Shown here: positions 60,253 to 64,000 of the stretch, piece after piece
Layout: each line of letters begins with the position of its first letter
Numbering within the stretch: position 1 is the first letter of the stretch
Origin: Lachnospiraceae bacterium
GTDB lineage: Bacteria > Bacillota > Clostridia > Lachnospirales > Lachnospiraceae
Length of the DNA: 64,000 bases
Direction: 5' to 3'
Assembly: GCA_910576385.1 (NCBI GenBank)
Contig: CAJTIR010000016.1
Location: 1 to 64,000, forward strand
The notes under the pieces: model-generated
What the model was told of the DNA's origin: nothing
The model's input: only the letters and a program-made list of their open reading frames with translations
The model's database searches: none
Position numbers and translations under genes: made by a program

Positions 60253-62124
60253 ATGGTATTGGATAAGATAAAGGAACCCAATGATATTAAGAAACTGAGA
60301 GAATCGGAGCTTCCAGTATTGGCAGGGGAGATTCGAGAATTTTTGATTCAAAAAATATCAGAAAACGGCGGACATCTGGCTTCTAATCTGGGGACAGTTG
60401 AACTTACAATAGCAATGCATTTAGCATTTGAACTGCCGAAGGATAAGATTGTCTGGGATGTGGGGCATCAATCTTATACCCATAAGTTGTTGACAGGACG
60501 GCGGGATGGATTTGACCAACTGCGCAAATATGGCGGAATGAGTGGTTTTCCTAAGCGTAAGGAAAGCCCCTGTGATAGTTTTGACACAGGCCACAGTTCT
60601 ACCTCCATTTCGGCAGGGCTTGGTTATGCGGAAGCCAGGGAAATTACCGGAGAAGATTACAAAGTGATCTCGGTGATTGGAGATGGCGCCATGACTGGAG
60701 GGATGGCATATGAGGCTCTCAATAATGCCTCTCGGCTCAACACAAATTTTATTATTGTATTGAATGACAATGATATGTCTATCTCTGAAAATGTTGGCGG
60801 GTTATCCAGACATTTAGGGAATTTAAGAACGGCTGATGCATATCAGGGTCTTAAGATTGGGGTGACAAACTCTCTGATTAAAATACCAGTCTATGGAGAG
60901 CGCATGGTGGCACGCATTCGCAGAACCAAGAGCGGAATTAAGCAACTTTTCATTCCAGGAATGATATTTGAAAATATGGGGATTACCTATTTAGGGCCTG
61001 TTGATGGTCATAATATAGGTGAACTGCTGCGCGTGTTTCGAGAGGCTTCCAAAGTAAATGGTGCTGTGGTGGTTCATGTAATTACCAAGAAAGGCAAGGG
61101 TTATCTTCCGGCAGAACGTCATCCGGCAAGATTTCATGGAGCGGAGCCTTTTGAGGTGGAGACTGGATTGCCAGTGAAACCAAGGACTGTGGCAAATTAT
61201 ACAGATATTTTTTCTACGGTAATGCGTAAGCTTGGGGAACGGGACCAGGAAGTGGTGGCAATTACTGCTGCCATGAAGGATGGTACAGGCTTAAAACGGT
61301 TTCACAATATGTTTCCTGAACGTTTTTTTGATGTGGGAATTGCAGAGGAACATGCAGTCACATTTGCGGCGGGCTTGGCAGCGGCAGGATTAAAGCCTGT
61401 GGTTGCAGTATATTCTTCTTTCTTGCAGCGTGCCTATGATCAAATTCTTCATGATGTCTGTATTCAGGATCTTCCAGTGGTGTTTGCTGTTGACCGTGCT
61501 GGGCTTGTGGGAAATGATGGTGAGACACATCAAGGAATTTTTGATCTTTCTTATCTATCTTCTATTCCGAATATGAGTATTCTGGCTCCAAAAAATAAAT
61601 GGGAATTATCCGATATGATTAAGTTTGCCATTAATTTTGAACATCCAATCGCAGTGCGTTATCCGAGAGGGGAGGCATATGCGGGGTTAAAAGAATATCG
61701 GGAGAAGATTATTTATGGGAAAAGTGAGATTCTCTTTCAAGAAGAAGGGATTGCGTTGCTGGCAGTGGGAAGTATGGTAAAAACGGCAGAGCAGGTGCGT
61801 ATATTGTTGAAGTCTATGGGATATTTTTGCACATTGATAAACGTTCGTTTTGTAAAACCTTTGGACACAGAACTGCTTGACCAGCTTGCCAAAAATCATA
61901 CGCTTTTAGTGACCATTGAGGAAAATGTGGAAAGCGGCGGTTTTGGAGAACATGTGGTCAGTTATTTTAGTGAAAAACAAACGGCACAGTTACCAAAGGT
62001 GATTAAGATTGCGATCAATGATTTATATGTGGAGCATGGAAATGTAGAAATCTTAAAGAAAGAACTTGGTTTGGATGTGGAATCTGTTTTAAAGCGGATT
62101 GTCGCAGGTTATATACATGAATAG
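60253..62124 (+). CDS. dxs: 1-deoxy-D-xylulose-5-phosphate synthase
   Basis: 623 residues. TPP-binding GDGAMTGGMAYEALNNA...NDND region, WDVGHQSYTHKLLTGR near the N-terminus, the catalytic Glu in IAEEHAVTFAAGLA and the DRAGLVGNDGETHQG loop. It joins pyruvate and glyceraldehyde-3-phosphate to make DXP, the first step of the MEP isoprenoid pathway. Twelve bases before tlyA. Confidence 0.97.
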   Translation: MVLDKIKEPNDIKKLRESELPVLAGEIREFLIQKISENGGHLASNLGTVELTIAMHLAFELPKDKIVWDVGHQSYTHKLLTGRRDGFDQLRKYGGMSGFPKRKESPCDSFDTGHSSTSISAGLGYAEAREITGEDYKVISVIGDGAMTGGMAYEALNNASRLNTNFIIVLNDNDMSISENVGGLSRHLGNLRTADAYQGLKIGVTNSLIKIPVYGERMVARIRRTKSGIKQLFIPGMIFENMGITYLGPVDGHNIGELLRVFREASKVNGAVVVHVITKKGKGYLPAERHPARFHGAEPFEVETGLPVKPRTVANYTDIFSTVMRKLGERDQEVVAITAAMKDGTGLKRFHNMFPERFFDVGIAEEHAVTFAAGLAAAGLKPVVAVYSSFLQRAYDQILHDVCIQDLPVVFAVDRAGLVGNDGETHQGIFDLSYLSSIPNMSILAPKNKWELSDMIKFAINFEHPIAVRYPRGEAYAGLKEYREKIIYGKSEILFQEEGIALLAVGSMVKTAEQVRILLKSMGYFCTLINVRFVKPLDTELLDQLAKNHTLLVTIEENVESGGFGEHVVSYFSEKQTAQLPKVIKIAINDLYVEHGNVEILKKELGLDVESVLKRIVAGYIHE

Positions 62125-62136
62125 AAAGGTTGTAGC

Positions 62137-62934
62137 ATGAAGGAACGTTTGGATGTATTGTTAGTGCAGCGAGGTCTTGTCCCTTCCAGAGAGAAGGCAA
62201 AGGCATTGATTATGGAAGGAAATGTATTTGTGGACGGGCAGCGGGAGGATAAGGCGGGTACTGCGTTTGACCAGGCAGTTGAGATTGAAGTGCGTGGAAA
62301 TACTTTAAAATATGTGAGTCGTGGCGGGCTGAAACTAGAAAAAGCAATGCAAAATTTTGCAATCAGTCTGGAAGATAAAATTTGTATGGATATCGGAGCC
62401 TCTACCGGTGGATTTACAGATTGTATGCTGCAAAATGGTGCGCAGAAAGTTTATGCTGTAGATGTGGGGTATGGACAGTTTGCCTGGAAACTGCGCCAGG
62501 ATGAACGAGTAATATGTATGGAAAAGACAAATATCCGTTATGTTACACCAGAGGATATCGCCGATGTGTTGGATTTTGCATCTGTGGATGTCTCTTTTAT
62601 TTCGCTGACTAAGGTACTTCCAGCAGCCAGAGAGCTGCTCTCAGAACAGGGGGAAATGGTATGTTTGATTAAACCCCAGTTTGAGGCTGGTCGGGAAAAG
62701 GTCGGAAAAAAAGGTGTTGTTCGGGAGGCAAAAGTGCATCATGAGGTTGTCGCGAAGATTTTTTCATTTGCGCAGGAGATTGGATTTGGTGTTATGGCAA
62801 TAGATTTTTCTCCGATTAAAGGGCCAGAAGGAAATATTGAATATTTGGTATATATAAAGAAGGGTGAAGAGAGCTTGATCGAACTGACAGAGGTACAAAG
62901 TGTGGTAGATAAGGCACATGAGACGCTGACATAG
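62137..62934 (+). CDS. tlyA: TlyA-type rRNA 2'-O-methyltransferase
   Basis: 265 residues. N-terminal S4 RNA-binding domain (1-60: RLDVLLVQRGLVPSREKAKALI), then a FtsJ/RrmJ Rossmann methyltransferase with the SAM motif MDIGASTGGFTDCML and the K-D-K-E-type catalytic Lys. Family members 2'-O-methylate cytidines of 16S/23S rRNA; some act as haemolysins. Position between dxs and nadK is conserved in clostridia. Confidence 0.93.
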   Translation: MKERLDVLLVQRGLVPSREKAKALIMEGNVFVDGQREDKAGTAFDQAVEIEVRGNTLKYVSRGGLKLEKAMQNFAISLEDKICMDIGASTGGFTDCMLQNGAQKVYAVDVGYGQFAWKLRQDERVICMEKTNIRYVTPEDIADVLDFASVDVSFISLTKVLPAARELLSEQGEMVCLIKPQFEAGREKVGKKGVVREAKVHHEVVAKIFSFAQEIGFGVMAIDFSPIKGPEGNIEYLVYIKKGEESLIELTEVQSVVDKAHETLT

Positions 62935-62953
62935 CAGGAGAGGACAGTAGGAA

Positions 62954-63814
62954 ATGGAACATTTTTATATCATTGCAAATCCTAAGCGGGATCAGGAACT
63001 GAGACTTACAAAAGAACTCTGTCAATTTATTCTGAAGCATGGCAAGAGCTGTGGCTATCAGGCCAATCAGGAACCAGAAGGAATATCGTTCGATAAGGAT
63101 CAGATCCCAAAGGAGACAGAGTGTATTCTGGTGGTAGGCGGAGATGGCACTTTGCTGCGGGCGGCAAGGAACATGGCAGATCGGAGTATTCCATTGATTG
63201 GTATCAATACCGGACATGTCGGTTATCTCTGTGAATTGGAGGCAGAGACTGCTATGCAAGGGATAAGCAGACTTTTGTCGGAGGATGACTATACAGTGGA
63301 GCGCAGAATGCTTTTGTCTGGCTGCTGTGTCTGTGAGCAAGGTATAAAAGAGGAGAGAATGGCATTAAATGATATCGTCATCCATCGTTCTAGAGCCTTA
63401 CAGGTGGTAGATCTGGTTATTTCCGTAAATGGTCAATATTTGAATACTTACAGCGCTGATGGGATCATTATTGCAACTCCCACAGGTTCCACAGCCTACA
63501 GCATGTCGGCAGGAGGGCCTATTATTGATCCCAATGTAGAGCTGCTTATGATGACGCCAATTTGTCCCCATACACTTAATGCTAAGAGTATTATACTAGG
63601 TGCAGAGGATGAGATTACCATAGAGGTGGAAACCAGAAACACCAGCCAGGAAGAACAGGTGACAGTTAGTTTTGACGGGGAGTATGTAGGTGTGCTGACT
63701 GCGGGAGAACAGTTGAAGGTGAAAAAAGCGCAGGGGTATACCAGGATTTTAAAGTTGAGCCGTCTGAGTTTTTTGGAGAGGCTTAGGAAAAAACTGCAGG
63801 GGAGCAGTTGGTAA
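62954..63814 (+). CDS. nadK: NAD kinase
   Basis: 286 residues. GGDGT motif ([15 protein letters not shown]) for ATP/NAD binding, [12 protein letters not shown] and [19 protein letters not shown] motifs of the family. It phosphorylates NAD to NADP. GGAGAGG-type ribosome site upstream. Followed immediately by argR, the conserved nadK-argR(-recN) order. Confidence 0.96.
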   Translation: MEHFYIIANPKRDQELRLTKELCQFILKHGKSCGYQANQEPEGISFDKDQIPKETECILVVGGDGTLLRAARNMADRSIPLIGINTGHVGYLCELEAETAMQGISRLLSEDDYTVERRMLLSGCCVCEQGIKEERMALNDIVIHRSRALQVVDLVISVNGQYLNTYSADGIIIATPTGSTAYSMSAGGPIIDPNVELLMMTPICPHTLNAKSIILGAEDEITIEVETRNTSQEEQVTVSFDGEYVGVLTAGEQLKVKKAQGYTRILKLSRLSFLERLRKKLQGSSW

Positions 63815-63833
63815 GGGTGTGCAGGAGGTAGAA

Positions 63834-64000
63834 ATGAAGTCAAAGCGTCATACGAAAATTTTGGAGATTATTGCAAAGTATAATATTGAGACACAAGAAG
63901 AGCTGTCAGACCATCTGGAAAGAGAGGGATTCCATGTGACACAAGCCACTGTTTCCAGAGATATCCGAGAATTGAAGCTGACCAAAGTGGCGGTATCTGC
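63834..64000 (+). CDS. argR: Arginine repressor, 5' part (cut by window end)
   Basis: The first 55 codons from ATG 63834 (AGGAGGT just upstream) read [19 protein letters not shown] followed by the winged-helix [15 protein letters not shown], the DNA-binding motif of ArgR/AhrC. The C-terminal arginine-binding hexamerisation domain lies outside the window. In this context it is often followed by recN and also regulates arginine genes. Confidence 0.94.
   Translation, partial: MKSKRHTKILEIIAKYNIETQEELSDHLEREGFHVTQATVSRDIRELKLTKVAVS

Overview
The window reads as a chromosomal segment of an anaerobic, low-to-mid GC Firmicute of the class Clostridia, most likely a gut Lachnospiraceae. The basis is the gene set and protein style: an Fe(II)-uptake operon with rubredoxin, formate-THF ligase with FolD and MetF, a split cobalamin methionine synthase, BIG2/FIVAR-decorated secreted enzymes, DUF4474- and DUF6033-like proteins, and the yqhY-nusB-xseA-xseB-ispA-dxs-tlyA-nadK-argR housekeeping cluster. 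The species cannot be fixed from this text. No rRNA, tRNA, CRISPR array, phage or transposase gene was seen.

Layout. 0.3-4.3 kb: a DtxR-type iron regulator divergent from feoA-feoA-feoB, a DUF2325 gene and rubredoxin; near-identical palindromic operators overlap two promoters. 4.4-5.7 kb: a graveyard of an MBOAT acyltransferase fused to a GPH sugar-symporter fragment. 6.1-18.4 kb: a secreted papain-like protease, an HSP90-like ATPase with an overlapping helical partner, and a very large secreted GH30 glycoside hydrolase. 18.7-25.6 kb: metY-like homocysteine synthase, glycogen synthase, two membrane-linked glycosyltransferases on the minus strand, and a TepA/ClpP-like protease. 25.7-32.2 kb: FtsK/SpoIIIE, fhs, folD and a zinc-ribbon TPR membrane protein. 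32.3-40.1 kb: the most unusual locus, a 1,878-residue P-loop ATPase translationally coupled to a 355-residue protein ending in an RNxLAH (HEPN-like) motif, expressed behind a leader made of structured tandem repeats. 40.3-46.7 kb: a small conserved-looking protein, metF, a free-standing methionine synthase activation protein, metH, then a DUF4474-like protein with a coupled metallophosphoesterase. 46.8-51.5 kb: a collapsed sigma/anti-sigma relic, a nucleotidyltransferase, a two-component system and a CPA2 antiporter. 51.8-56.2 kb: an ECF sigma factor operon with membrane protein and ABC transporter, then a lipoprotein nuclease. 56.6-64.0 kb: the housekeeping cluster, cut in argR at the right edge.

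How genes work together. fhs, folD and metF carry one-carbon units from formate to methyl-THF, MetH passes the methyl group to homocysteine, and the MetY-like enzyme makes homocysteine, so two loci serve one methionine/one-carbon pathway. The feo operon supplies Fe(II) under control of the adjacent regulator. ispA and dxs feed isoprenoid synthesis. The secreted protease and GH30 point to use of host or plant glycoprotein/polysaccharide.

Intergenic regions carry several families of short, GC-rich, highly palindromic repeats, placed even inside otherwise conserved operons. Start sites were moved from the longest open frame whenever a Shine-Dalgarno sequence or family start supported it.
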